In this document: positions 7,986-16,465 of the stretch, piece by piece
Layout: every line of letters starts with the position of its first letter
Position numbering within the stretch: the first letter of the stretch is position 1
Source: Trichomonas vaginalis G3
Taxonomy: Eukaryota; Parabasalia; Trichomonadida; Trichomonadidae
Direction: 5' to 3'
Assembly: GCF_026262505.1 (NCBI RefSeq)
Contig: NC_067207.1
Span: 7,780,082-7,844,081, forward strand
Length of the DNA stretch: 64,000 bases
Notes under the pieces: model-generated
What the model was told of the DNA's origin: nothing
Database searches by the model: none
The model's input: the letters and a program-made list of their open reading frames with translations, nothing else
Program-made: the position numbers and the translations under genes

Positions 7986-8676
7986 TAGAAACTGCTTCAT
8001 GCTGCATTGAGTATTGTTGAATAATTTGAAGTAGTGGTTTTTGAAATCAGCACCCCTATGAGAGCGCTGGCGACCGAAACACCACTAGTAAGATTGTGTA
8101 TTAGAAACTGCTTCATGCTGTGTTGAGTAAGCTTCGATGTCTTTGTAGGATAGCTTTCTGAGAGCGAAACAAGATAGTGTTGAAAAAAATTTTGAAAATC
8201 TGAGAGACTGTGCAAGAGCCAACGACCAAAACGCTACCAGTAAGATACAGCAGTAGTAGCTGCTTCATGCTGCATTGAGTATTGTTGAATAATTTGAAAG
8301 TAGTGGTTTTTGAAATCAGCACCCCTATGAGAGCGCTGGCGACCGAAACACCACTAGTAAGATTGTGTATTAGAAACTGCTTCATGCTGTGTTGAGTAAG
8401 CTTCGATGTCTTTGTAGGATAGCTTTCTGAGAGCGAAACAAGATAGTGTTGAAAAAAAATTTTGAAAATCTGAGAGACTGTGCAAGAGCCAACGACCAAA
8501 ACGCTACCAGTAAGATACAGCAGTAGTAGCTGCTTCATGCTGCATTGAGTATTGTTGAATAATTTGAAGTAGTGGTTTTTGAAATCAGCACCCCTATGAG
8601 AGCGCTGGCGACCGAAACACCACTAGTAAGATTGTGTATTAGAAACTGCTTCATGCTGTGTTGAGTAAGCTTCGAT
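7985..8676. repeat. 269-bp satellite, about 2.6 units, each a dimer of about 135 bp
   Basis: Each 269-bp unit contains two diverged halves that both begin with tagaaactgcttcatgctg or a close variant (gcattgagta / tgttgagtaa). Copy 2 has about 3.6 units at 19506-20465, so one complete unit was gained or lost after the 11.5-kb duplication. Apparent minus-strand ORFs of 72-141 codons run through the array and repeat with it; they are not taken as genes. Confidence 0.9.
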
Positions 8677-8975
8677 ATCTTTATCAGACCACCTTTAAAT
8701 TAACCACTCACATTCTCACTGTGGTCCATCTAAAATTTGTAAGCTTTATGACATAAAATTATATTATATGCAGGATCCCACCTATTACTTAATCTTTTTG
8801 GAATAAATGTTTTATAATATTTATCGATTGATTGTAATTTTTTGTATAAAAAAAGTTTTTTATTTATATTAAAAATATATTTTGTTAATGATATTATCTT
8901 ATAATTTGTAAATAAATCTAGTAATAAAATAACTTTAATAGTTGGTGTCACTTTTTCGAAAATTCTGGTTTTTTC
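8677..8975. other. AT-rich spacer of the insert
   Basis: No gene is supported. A 73-codon minus-strand frame exists but is Ile/Lys/Tyr-rich, as expected by chance in such DNA. The right end at 8945-8955 carries TGTCACTTTTT, part of the inverted repeat. Confidence 0.5.
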
Positions 8976-9295
8976 AAGAAGGTCTGAACCGTTTACGCAA
9001 AGATTATGCCACAGCCCCTATGGAAGATGACAGGCTTTCAGTCTCTTCCCTAAGGTCGACCAATTCGACTCGTACCACAGATTCGGTTCGTGACCGTGAC
9101 GACTACCTCAAGCAGTCTGAGAGACTCTTCATCTTACAGCCATTTACAGCTGGAGCACTCAAGAACATGCGCAATTACGAAGGTCAAACACCAGCTGGAG
9201 ACCGCAAAACAGACGTGCTTACAAGAGCAGTCCAACTGGTCAAGACAAAGACTGAGATAGTCGACTTCATTCTTGCAGCTTGCCCATACAAGTAA
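8976..9295 (+). pseudogene. Proline-rich gene, 3' part after the insert
   Basis: Begins with the duplicated 80 bases and continues in frame with a helical domain (KQSERLFILQPFTAGALKNM ... TRAVQLVKTKTEIVDFILAA), ending in TAA at 9295. It forms the C-terminal half of the gene starting at 7138. An apparent upstream start within the insert is fortuitous. Identical in copy 2. Confidence 0.65.
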
Positions 9296-9323
9296 AAAAA
9301 TAAACAATTACGAGTTAAACTTT

Positions 9324-9524
9324 TTATTCTTTCTTTTCTGAGTTGTTTAGAGCTGGTTTCTCTTGTAGAAACCTTTCGTACTCTTCCATGGTCATGTAAT
9401 TGCGAATTTGGTACGCAATTCCAGGTTCGTTGTTTTTGAACCTTATGTATGTAACGCTTCCATCCTCCTCAGGGAAGTAAGCTGCTAACATCTGACCAAG
9501 TTTTCTCGGTGACTCGGAGCTCAT
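9324..9524 (-). CDS. Hypothetical protein, 66 aa
   Basis: ATG at 9524, preceded by AAAAAGTGACA and a T-run, a pattern shared with the next two genes on this strand. Small mixed-composition protein (LGQMLAAYFPEEDGSVTYIR, MTMEEYERFLQEKPAL). The convergent neighbour ends 28 bp away. Same in copy 2. No family recognised. Confidence 0.55.
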   Translation of the reverse strand: MSSESPRKLGQMLAAYFPEEDGSVTYIRFKNNEPGIAYQIRNYMTMEEYERFLQEKPALNNSEKKE

Positions 9525-9559
9525 AAAAATGTCACTTTTTAAACGTTAAGTTTTTAGTC

Positions 9560-9748
9560 TTATTTTACCCTTTGTTTTTCAAGGTAGTATTGGACTGCAA
9601 TTTCTCCAAATTCTCTGTGTCGGAGTTCTTCAGCATTTTCCAAGGTGTACCTGGAGAACTCAAAGAAGTTGTCAAGAACATACTGCCATGCTGCTCTTCT
9701 GAGTTCGTCGGTATTTTGGAAGTGTTGCACCTTCAAGTCTTCGGACAT
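9560..9748 (-). CDS. Hypothetical helical protein, 62 aa
   Basis: ATG at 9748 with AAAAAGTGACATTTTTTC immediately upstream. Predominantly helical and charged (ELRRAAWQYVLDNFFEFSRY). It lies 35 bp upstream of the 66-aa gene on the same strand. Unchanged in copy 2. Function unknown. Confidence 0.55.
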   Translation of the reverse strand: MSEDLKVQHFQNTDELRRAAWQYVLDNFFEFSRYTLENAEELRHREFGEIAVQYYLEKQRVK

Positions 9749-9871
9749 GAAAAAATGTCACTTTTTCCAACTCGTAATTGAATTCATTGTACTTCTCTTC
9801 ACGTACATAAAACTCAGCAATGGTATTTGCTTTAAGAATTTACCATCTTACTAAGACTAAACATTTAATTT

Positions 9872-10807
9872 TCAAGCTTGACTTTTTACATTTTGAACTT
9901 TGTTTGCGTAGATATGAATTCTGAAAGAAGTATGAGGGTCTTGTATGACTTTATACTTCTCCCATAGTTCATGTCTGTCAAACTTACCTGCCATGGACTC
10001 TTTCATAAGTTCCATGAAATCGTCTTCGGACAATCCGGGGAAAAGTATTATGTCAGTAAGTATTCTCTTTACATCCTTACTTAAACTCTTGGCTGTCTGT
10101 ACACAAATGACAACTGAAATGTTAAAGTGCCTAAGTTTCTTAAGAATTCGACACATGTCTTGTTCTCTATTCTTTAACAAAGGATGAGAGGCGAAATCAT
10201 CTAAGATAAGAAGACACCTATGAGGGTACGTTTTCCAATCGTAAGATTGCAATTTCTTCGAAATGTATTCTATCTCTTTCTGTTTGTTTCTGAAGTGTTT
10301 CTTCTCTAATATTCTCTGCATTTCCTCATTTGGGTCTTTAAACTTAGAATTTATATACTCATTTATAGCATTATATTTCAAAACTCTTCTTTGGTACTTC
10401 TTTATCCAATCTAACAACTCAGTATCCTTTATACATACTAACTTAGACTTCTTTATAATATCTTTGAACGAATTGACGGTTTGGTCAAATTGACCAGAAG
10501 TCGAACAAATAACAACTAACTCATAGAATGGGTTCTTCTCATCTAGTTCTTGTTGTTGTGCAGCCATTTTAAGATAAGTGAAAGTCTTACCCGACCCAGG
10601 TGGTGCAATTAGACCTGTTATACCATTCTGGGCAAATAAGAACTTTTCATGTATAGGCTTTATCTGAGCATTTTCCAACTTCCTCTTGTTCTTGTTTAAA
10701 ACATTCACAAATTTTTTGTCAATGTCAGCAAACTTTTTTTCTAACATATTTTTAGAAAAATTAAAATTTTTATCTTTTAAAAAAGAGTGGGGGACAAACT
10801 CGCCCAT
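9872..10807 (-). CDS. A32/FtsK-HerA-type packaging ATPase 2, 311 aa, intact
   Basis: A second DNA-packaging ATPase, clearly diverged from the one at 801-1640. From the ATG at 10807, Walker A APPGSGKT is at about residues 68-75, Walker B LLILDDF at about 199-205, and VICVQT at about 233-238. The N-terminal 60 residues are Lys/Phe-rich. AAAAAGTGACA abuts the ATG, as in the two small genes downstream on this strand. Two different packaging motors in one unit suggest fusion of two Maverick lineages, or distinct jobs. Copy 2 is broken by three one-base deletions. Confidence 0.85.
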   Translation of the reverse strand: MGEFVPHSFLKDKNFNFSKNMLEKKFADIDKKFVNVLNKNKRKLENAQIKPIHEKFLFAQNGITGLIAPPGSGKTFTYLKMAAQQQELDEKNPFYELVVICSTSGQFDQTVNSFKDIIKKSKLVCIKDTELLDWIKKYQRRVLKYNAINEYINSKFKDPNEEMQRILEKKHFRNKQKEIEYISKKLQSYDWKTYPHRCLLILDDFASHPLLKNREQDMCRILKKLRHFNISVVICVQTAKSLSKDVKRILTDIILFPGLSEDDFMELMKESMAGKFDRHELWEKYKVIQDPHTSFRIHIYANKVQNVKSQA

Positions 10808-10818
10808 TGTCACTTTTT
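10803..10818. repeat. 16-bp perfect inverted repeat (left arm)
   Basis: CCCATTGTCACTTTTT here is matched in inverted orientation at 11464-11479. The right arm continues with bases resembling the first codons of ATPase 2, so it looks like a diverged inverted copy of the ATPase start region, not a classical transposon end. The arms bracket an AT-rich spacer and the 118-aa gene. Confidence 0.75.
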
Positions 10819-10996
10819 CATTAACCTTAAACTTGTAATTTTCATTATTTTTAATTAACCTTATTTCTTTCCCAATTCCTGATTTATTTTATTCACTTAC
10901 TATTAAAAGTCACATTTTAATAAAATATAATAATTTATTTATAGCATTTTTTACTATACTGTAATAAAAAATTAATTATAATAAATTAAATGTTTA
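10819..10996. other. AT-rich spacer between ATPase 2 and the 118-aa gene
   Basis: Very AT-rich, with no supported gene. It probably contains the ATPase promoter at its left side and the 3' end of the 118-aa gene at its right. Confidence 0.5.
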
Positions 10997-11353
10997 TTAA
11001 ATCAAATGTTTTCTTTGCAATAATATTTTTAATGTTGAGTAAACAATGTTGGGATCAAGTGTATCATTTTTCAGACCTTTCTGAACAGCTTCAAGCATAC
11101 TGATGCATTCGACTTTTTTAAATTGTGTCATTTCTTCGAAATCTCTTGTGACTTTTTTGATAACTTTAACACTTCTCTCTGAATCCAGACCTTTAATTTG
11201 CAACTTAATCAGGAATGAAGGAACAACACTGGAATATAACTCGATGACAAGTTCATCGAGTCGAAGATTTGGTTGTACACCACTTGTATGTGCCGGATAC
11301 CATTGTGTCAAATTTTTTCTGAAATTAACTTTAAAAGTACTAAGTAAGATCAT
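10997..11353 (-). CDS. Hypothetical protein, 118 aa
   Basis: Soluble mixed protein (RLDELVIELYSSVVPSFLIK, VIKKVTRDFEEMTQFKKVEC) with no recognised motif. It lies between the inverted repeat arms, outside the cluster of virus-like genes, and could be a captured host fragment. Intact and identical in copy 2 (22783-23139). Confidence 0.5.
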   Translation of the reverse strand: MILLSTFKVNFRKNLTQWYPAHTSGVQPNLRLDELVIELYSSVVPSFLIKLQIKGLDSERSVKVIKKVTRDFEEMTQFKKVECISMLEAVQKGLKNDTLDPNIVYSTLKILLQRKHLI

Positions 11354-11463
11354 TTATTTTTGCATAATATAATGCCAATATGGTTTCTTTTGATTTTATT
11401 TCATTTATAAGCAAATCAGATTTACCCAAAAACTCCACTCCATAAGCGTTCATTTGCTAAATT

Positions 11464-11479
11464 AAAAAGTGACAATGGG
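11464..11479. repeat. 16-bp perfect inverted repeat (right arm)
   Basis: Complement of 10803-10818. Following bases (ctagtctgtccctttctc) resemble a diverged ATPase 2 start region. The tandem junction to the 120-bp repeat array follows directly. The same arm at 23250-23265 is followed by different DNA. Confidence 0.75.
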
Positions 11480-11495
11480 CTAGTCTGTCCCTTTC

Positions 11496-11869
11496 TCAAA
11501 TAAAAGTAAAAACAAATTTATACTAATTTACTTCAAAATACAAAAGTATTTGACAGCTAAAATTAGTTACTTTAGCAAGCCCATCAATACCCTTTTACGA
11601 TTATTGTTACTTTTTCGAAATAAAAGTAAAAACAAATTTATACTAATTTACATCAAAATACAAAAGTATTTGACAGCTAAAATTAGTTACTTTAGCAAGC
11701 CTATCAATACCCTTTTACGATTATTGTTACTTTTTCGAAATAAAAGTAAAAACAAATTTATACTAATTTACATCAAAATACAAAAGTATTTGACAGCTAA
11801 AATTAGTTACTTTAGCAAGCCTATCAATACCCTTTTACGATTATTGTTACTTTTTCGAAATAAAATAAA
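11496..11869. repeat. 120-bp direct tandem repeat, about 3 copies (copy 2)
   Basis: Same array as at 8-381, located directly at the junction between the two large units. Confidence 0.9.
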
Positions 11870-11966
11870 TTTATTATCAAAAACCTTTTTTTTCTTAGTA
11901 AAAATAAACGAAATTTTTTACCTTATGAACTTTTGATGGAAATATGCAAATTTAAAATAATAAAGA

Positions 11967-12228
11967 AAGCCGCGAGCGAAGCGATCGGCTTAGTTCGAAG
12001 ATTTTGATTCAAATCTTTGCTGATCTGTAATTCGCGGAAGCCGCGAGCGAATCGAGCGGCTTAGGTCTAAGATTTTGATTCAAATCTTTGCTTATATTCC
12101 TTAAATTCTTTATGAAACTCGCAACAGTTCCATAAAAAATTTTAAATTCTAAACTGTCGAAATTACCGATCGGTAATCACACCCTTCACGGGTGTGTCAC
12201 TTTTTACAAGTGTGTCACTTTTAGCTAA
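11967..12228. other. GC-rich stem-loops and palindromes (copy 2)
   Basis: Same stem-loops, 16-bp palindrome and GTGTCACTTTT motifs as at 479-740, unchanged. Confidence 0.6.
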
Positions 12229-12288
12229 AATTACCCCTACTCAAATCGAAATTATATTAATGTTTTTAATATTCTTATATCAAAAGGA

Positions 12289-13128
12289 TTAAAGTTCATT
12301 AAGAGAAAAACAATTCTTCTTCTTCAATCTATTGGCACATTTATTTCTACACGCCAATAAGGAAGGGAAAATTATAAGACACCATGGTGTCTTCAAAACG
12401 CGAATTTTTGATATTTTTAACAACCCTATAACGAAGTCAGTTATGAGACGTTTTATGTTTAAAGCAAGGAAACGCCATGTTTGCATAAGTATTGCTACAG
12501 TTAAATGGTAATGTCTGACTTTAGTAATGATGTTAGCTAATGGTGAGTCTGGTTTTGACACTAAACCTTTTCCGGCGAAGTCGTCACAAACGAGCAGAGT
12601 ATTTGAAGGATACTTTTTGAAGGGGTATTTTGAAAGTTTTGACAGAATGTAGTTTGTAAGTCGTTTCATATCGTAAACTCCTGAGTACTGACGTAAGTGG
12701 TGTTTGTCAATAATTCTTTCCATCTCTTCTGAAGTCTTTTGCATTCCTGACTGTATGAACTCTACAATAGCATAATATTTTCTCTTACGTCGAATGTAAC
12801 GTTGAAGAAATTCAATGAGTTCGCTATCTGGAACTTTAACGACAGATGCTTGAACTTTACTCATGAATGTTTTCGTTGTTGAATCCATAGAGTCTGAAGT
12901 TGCTGATACAATGATTTGGTCATAGTAAGAGTCGTTTCCTAAACGCTCTGTTATGAGTATATGACGAATGAGGTTAAATGTCTTTCCTGAACCCATCTTT
13001 CCACAATAGAAATACACACCATTTGAACAGAATTCATAATCTTTGCTGAAAGGAAGAATAAGAGAAGAGTTAAGTTTGTCTGTAGTTTCATTCATGTCTT
13101 CATCTACGTCATGTATTAAATGCTTCAT
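12289..13128 (-). CDS. Packaging ATPase 1, copy 2, frameshifted near its 3' end
   Basis: Protein identical to that at 801-1640, including the same frameshift after the sensor region, so the break is shared by both units. Confidence 0.82.
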   Translation of the reverse strand: MKHLIHDVDEDMNETTDKLNSSLILPFSKDYEFCSNGVYFYCGKMGSGKTFNLIRHILITERLGNDSYYDQIIVSATSDSMDSTTKTFMSKVQASVVKVPDSELIEFLQRYIRRKRKYYAIVEFIQSGMQKTSEEMERIIDKHHLRQYSGVYDMKRLTNYILSKLSKYPFKKYPSNTLLVCDDFAGKGLVSKPDSPLANIITKVRHYHLTVAILMQTWRFLALNIKRLITDFVIGLLKISKIRVLKTPWCLIIFPSLLACRNKCANRLKKKNCFSLNEL

Positions 13129-13144
13129 TTTATCTCCACTAAAA

Positions 13145-14025
13145 ATGCAAGTCAGAAATATTCAGAACATAGCACCGAGTCTAACTGACAAGAGTATAAA
13201 GATATACTATGAACACGTTATGATGAAACCAACCAAAATTCAAGAAAGTCAGTATACTTATGAATATCCAAGACACTGGTAGAGTATGTAGGAGGTGAGA
13301 AAGCTATTGAAATAAGACAAGTTAGAAGTATTCCAGCAGGAAGAACAATATTATTGAAGAACTTTAATGTTTTGAGATATAATGATGAAACAAAGAAGCA
13401 AGATAGTTTCCCTGTTGCTGTGTATGTGAACTTAGATACAGGAGATGGCATGAAAGTTTTTAACACAAAGCTTCAAACGGTATTGAAAGAACAACTTATA
13501 GCAGAAGGACACCCATTACCTTCAGAAGTTACCATAGCATATAATTTTGAAACAAATGCAATAGATTTTAAAATCGTCTCTGCAAAGAAGTCAGGTTTTA
13601 CATTTAATGAAGCAGATGTATATTCGAATGAAAACTTCAAAGCTATTGCATGGTTAGATAATGACGATTGCTTTAAGAAAATATTTAAATTCAGTGACTC
13701 AAAGATGTCAATAGATGACCTTCGTGGAATGTTACCATCGACGTTTACAGTTGAAGGTTCAGCAGGATTGCTTACAAGATTGTCAATTGGTGGCGTTTGG
13801 TCTCGTGAGAACATTGTTATAAAATCCAGTATAAGTGAATTTGCTGAAGAATCTATATTATGTCTTTCAATCTACATGTATTCGCCACCGAAGCATTATA
13901 GTATAACAAACTTTGTCAGTAAGTTTAACATAAGACTTGTCGAACCTTCTTCAATGAAAGATGTTGTGCTACCTAAAGATGGAAAGGATGGACTCATTAT
14001 TGAGATGATTTTAATTGCATATTAA
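13145..14025 (+). pseudogene. Putative minor capsid protein, copy 2, one-base deletion
   Basis: Same gene as 1657-2538, but one G is lost from a GGG run near 13279. The frame stops there after 45 residues from the ATG at 13145; the rest (from about 13354) stays open in the other frame. Downstream sequence is unchanged, which fits a very recent event or a consensus error. Confidence 0.6.
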
Positions 14026-14250
14026 ATGAGCTTGTACTTGAAAGTCATTCATGATGAAATAACTGTTGTAGAAGATGTTAGCAATTGTTCAGACATTTTG
14101 AAGCGAATAGATGAGATAAGAAAGAAGTTAGATAGACCGCAAAGCGGTGAGGGTGAAGCCCGTGAGAATGTTTATGTTTCATTGACTTTCTCCAGTAACG
14201 AGAACTTTTATGAGATAATATTGAAGAGAGATGATTTTAATATGGTGTAA
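14026..14250 (+). CDS. Small acidic hypothetical protein, 74 aa (copy 2)
   Basis: Identical to the protein at 2539-2763, with the same abutting TAA|ATG junctions on both sides. Confidence 0.6.
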   Translation: MSLYLKVIHDEITVVEDVSNCSDILKRIDEIRKKLDRPQSGEGEARENVYVSLTFSSNENFYEIILKRDDFNMV

Positions 14251-14778
14251 ATGGTAGCTTGGGCAGCTTTAGGCGCAATGGGAACAAAAGCATTAGCATT
14301 TGGAGCAAAAGCACTTGGGGCTTATGACGCAGTAAATAAAATGAGTGGAGGAAGAGTTTCGAAGACATTAGACGCAAATAAAGGAAAGATTGGAGGCTGG
14401 GTTGCAAAGAAGTTAAGATTAAATAAAATAGGGCTCATAAATAAAGCATCCAATTTGGTTGCGACTGAGTCAGAAAATGCTTTAGGAAAGGACGATGAGT
14501 TTGCAAAACACGCAAAAGACTTTAATGACCAGATGAAAGGTGAAACAATGCATTTAAATAGAGTCGATGGAACTAAAGAAAATGTTTCTTCTCCACCAGC
14601 GGTATATCCATACGGACCTTATGGAATGTATGGAAACCCTTACGAAAGACCATTTGACCCATTGACTGGTGGAAGTAACTGGTATCATTATGGACGAAGA
14701 AGAAAGACAGTCAAGTTGGAGACGGACGTAAAGAAAGCAACTAAAAAGAAACCAAGGAAGAGAGTTATAAAGCAATGA
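14251..14778 (+). CDS. PX-like small basic structural protein, 175 aa, intact
   Basis: Intact version of the gene broken at 2764. The N-terminus is an Ala/Gly amphipathic stretch (AALGAMGTKALAFGAKALGA), followed by a Lys-rich helical middle, a YPYGPYGMYGNP turn-rich segment and a basic tail. The small size, basic tail and place in the capsid-type cluster suggest an internal virion protein that binds DNA or membranes. The assignment is by analogy. Confidence 0.55.
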   Translation: MVAWAALGAMGTKALAFGAKALGAYDAVNKMSGGRVSKTLDANKGKIGGWVAKKLRLNKIGLINKASNLVATESENALGKDDEFAKHAKDFNDQMKGETMHLNRVDGTKENVSSPPAVYPYGPYGMYGNPYERPFDPLTGGSNWYHYGRRRKTVKLETDVKKATKKKPRKRVIKQ

Positions 14779-14921
14779 ATTCAAGTGGGTGAAAAACCGG
14801 GTGAAAAAAGAGGTGAGATTTCACCACTTCACCTAAATTTATTTTTGTGCTATGTTTTCATACGCGTGAAGGTAGTGATATCATTTATTTTTTATTTTAT
14901 TTTTATTTTATTTTTATGTAA

Positions 14922-15242
14922 ATGACGAAAACTATTGAGATAACAAACTACAACGGTCATGAGTTCAAGAATTTGTTCTTCGTTCCTCGTGAAAATACAT
15001 TCTATCAGATACGAGGGAGAAAGGGTAAAGTTAGTTTGAGCGTTTATGACAAAGAGCATTATGGAAGATATATACAAGCAATAGATACAAACGGTAAGTG
15101 TGTTTCATTAGCTTTGTCAAAACTTATAAACATTAATTATGACAGTGACTTTGACCTATATGAAGAAGAAAGTGAGTCAGAAGATTATGAGCTGTTATGT
15201 GAAGCACAGCAATGGGAGGAGTTGCAATACTTTTGTAAGTGA
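14922..15242 (+). CDS. Hypothetical protein with acidic C-terminus, 106 aa (copy 2)
   Basis: Identical to 3432-3752, with the same ATG-TAA minimal upstream frame directly before its ATG. Confidence 0.55.
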   Translation: MTKTIEITNYNGHEFKNLFFVPRENTFYQIRGRKGKVSLSVYDKEHYGRYIQAIDTNGKCVSLALSKLININYDSDFDLYEEESESEDYELLCEAQQWEELQYFCK

Positions 15243-15462
15243 GAACATTAATGGGAACGTTAGTCAGAACGTTTATTTTTTACATTAGTGAGGTGAAGAA
15301 ATTGGCGGCTTTGTAAATATTTAAGGTTAAATTAGTGTTATCGCTTGTGTTGTAAAATATACATTAACGGTTTTGTAAAGTGTCAAAACCGTTATATTGG
15401 GTAAGGTGGAACGCAGTGCCACCGTACGCAAGATAGGTATACTAACTAAGAAACCTCAAGAG

Positions 15463-15824
15463 ATGAAGAGTAAACATTATGAGAAGGTCGACAACTTTGT
15501 TGAAAGGTTTTCTCCTTTTGTTTTGAAGTACGAATTCACTCAAGGTCAAAGTGGCTTAGTAACCACATTAAAACCTATTGTCGAACATTGGTCTTACCCT
15601 CAGTTCGCAAAGGCAGTACTTGACAACTACAACAAATTCTTCTCCGAAGTCAATCCAAAGTCAAGGTTTACTATGAGAACATTGACGCACTCATGACGAA
15701 CGAAGAAGGATACAACAAACTCATTGAAATGGGTGTGGTCGGTGAAAAGATGGGTCAATTCAAATTGGACAAAATTTTCACCGAAGTTCATGTCCTCTCC
15801 AAGCGTAAGTACTGGGGGTGTTAA
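15463..15824 (+). pseudogene. Family B DNA polymerase C-terminal fragment (copy 2)
   Basis: Same 5'-truncated and frameshifted fragment as 3973-4334, with the degraded motif C. Confidence 0.68.
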
Positions 15825-15868
15825 AGAAGATGGTGAAATAGTTAAACATTGCATGAAATAAAAAAATT

Positions 15869-16138
15869 TTATTCGAATTTGAATTTAAATGTGGGAATTC
15901 TTGGGAACGTGAAAGGCTTATTTACTTGAGGAACAGGTAAAGGTGGTGGAGGTGGTGGCAACCAGTCCATTTTATATTCCTTCCTAGCTAATTTCCGTTT
16001 AATTTCATGGTCGCCCTCGGAGTCTTTGAATCGGACAGGTCGAGTTACACCATTCTTGGTCTCAAACTCATATATAACCTGTTTGTCTGTATTTTCGTCG
16101 ACTATGGCACGAGACACGAACGTTGACCAAACGGACAA
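15869..16138 (-). CDS. Hypothetical protein with polyproline run (copy 2)
   Basis: Identical to 4379-4648. It again lacks an ATG at the head of the frame. Confidence 0.4.
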   Translation of the reverse strand: MSVWSTFVSRAIVDENTDKQVIYEFETKNGVTRPVRFKDSEGDHEIKRKLARKEYKMDWLPPPPPPLPVPQVNKPFTFPRIPTFKFKFE

Positions 16139-16153
16139 AAAGTGTCATTTCGG

Positions 16154-16417
16154 ATGGTCAAGCAGCCAATCGCATTCGAGCACTTCGAAGAAGCCTTACG
16201 TTCCAAGGGAGAGGGTGTCTGGTGCAAAGCAGAGGTCATGAGACTCTACGAGCAGTACATCCTCAATGCCTGGGAGGACAAATCGTCCTTGAATTGGCAA
16301 TTCTACCAACTCCTCTGGGACGACCTCCTACGCAACTGGGATAACGAAAGAGCCCAATTCAAAGGTCGGGAGCTAATTTTCCAAATTACCATTAATTTAA
16401 CCTACTTATCCAACTAA
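16154..16417 (+). CDS. Hypothetical protein, 87 aa (copy 2)
   Basis: Identical to 4664-4927, with the TCATTT element ahead of the ATG. Confidence 0.45.
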   Translation: MVKQPIAFEHFEEALRSKGEGVWCKAEVMRLYEQYILNAWEDKSSLNWQFYQLLWDDLLRNWDNERAQFKGRELIFQITINLTYLSN

Positions 16418-16465
16418 ACACCTAAATTTACTTGGGGTTTCCCCCTAAAATAAATTTTTTTACTC

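Larger units (their letters stand above)
7471..8975. mobile_element. About 1.5-kb non-coding insert with short terminal inverted repeats, carrying microsatellite and satellite DNA
   Basis: The ends are imperfect inverted repeats: the left contains AGAATTTACGAAAAAGTGACA, and the complement of the right contains the same with one substitution. Between them are a TATATG-type microsatellite, a 269-bp satellite and an AT-rich tail. No transposase is visible. The insert splits the proline-rich gene and is present in both tandem units, so it predates the duplication. It could be a non-autonomous element or a rearrangement product. Confidence 0.6.
1..11488. repeat. Tandem Maverick-like unit, copy 1 (about 11.49 kb)
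   Basis: The whole segment recurs head to tail from 11489, with offsets of 11488 at the left and 11786 at the right. The differences are mainly short indels and changes in tandem-repeat number: a glutamate-codon repeat near 5260 and a 269-bp satellite near 8000. The window begins with the same bases that follow the copy 1/copy 2 junction near 11489, so another copy probably lies upstream. Gene content is virus-like (two packaging ATPases, capsid-type proteins, a DNA polymerase fragment). An assembly duplication is possible but would not easily explain the repeat-number differences. Confidence 0.9.

Noticed and set aside
7544-8020. Three overlapping long Tyr/Ile-rich open frames (also 19061-19541)
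   Set aside because: All lie in a TATATG-type microsatellite in which every forward frame is open.
8113-8538. Minus-strand frames repeating in the satellite (also 19786-20327)
   Set aside because: They repeat with the 269-bp satellite unit and change with its copy number; no coding signature.
8730-8951. 73-codon minus-strand frame as a possible gene remnant
   Set aside because: The composition is what AT-rich DNA gives by chance and no motif is seen.
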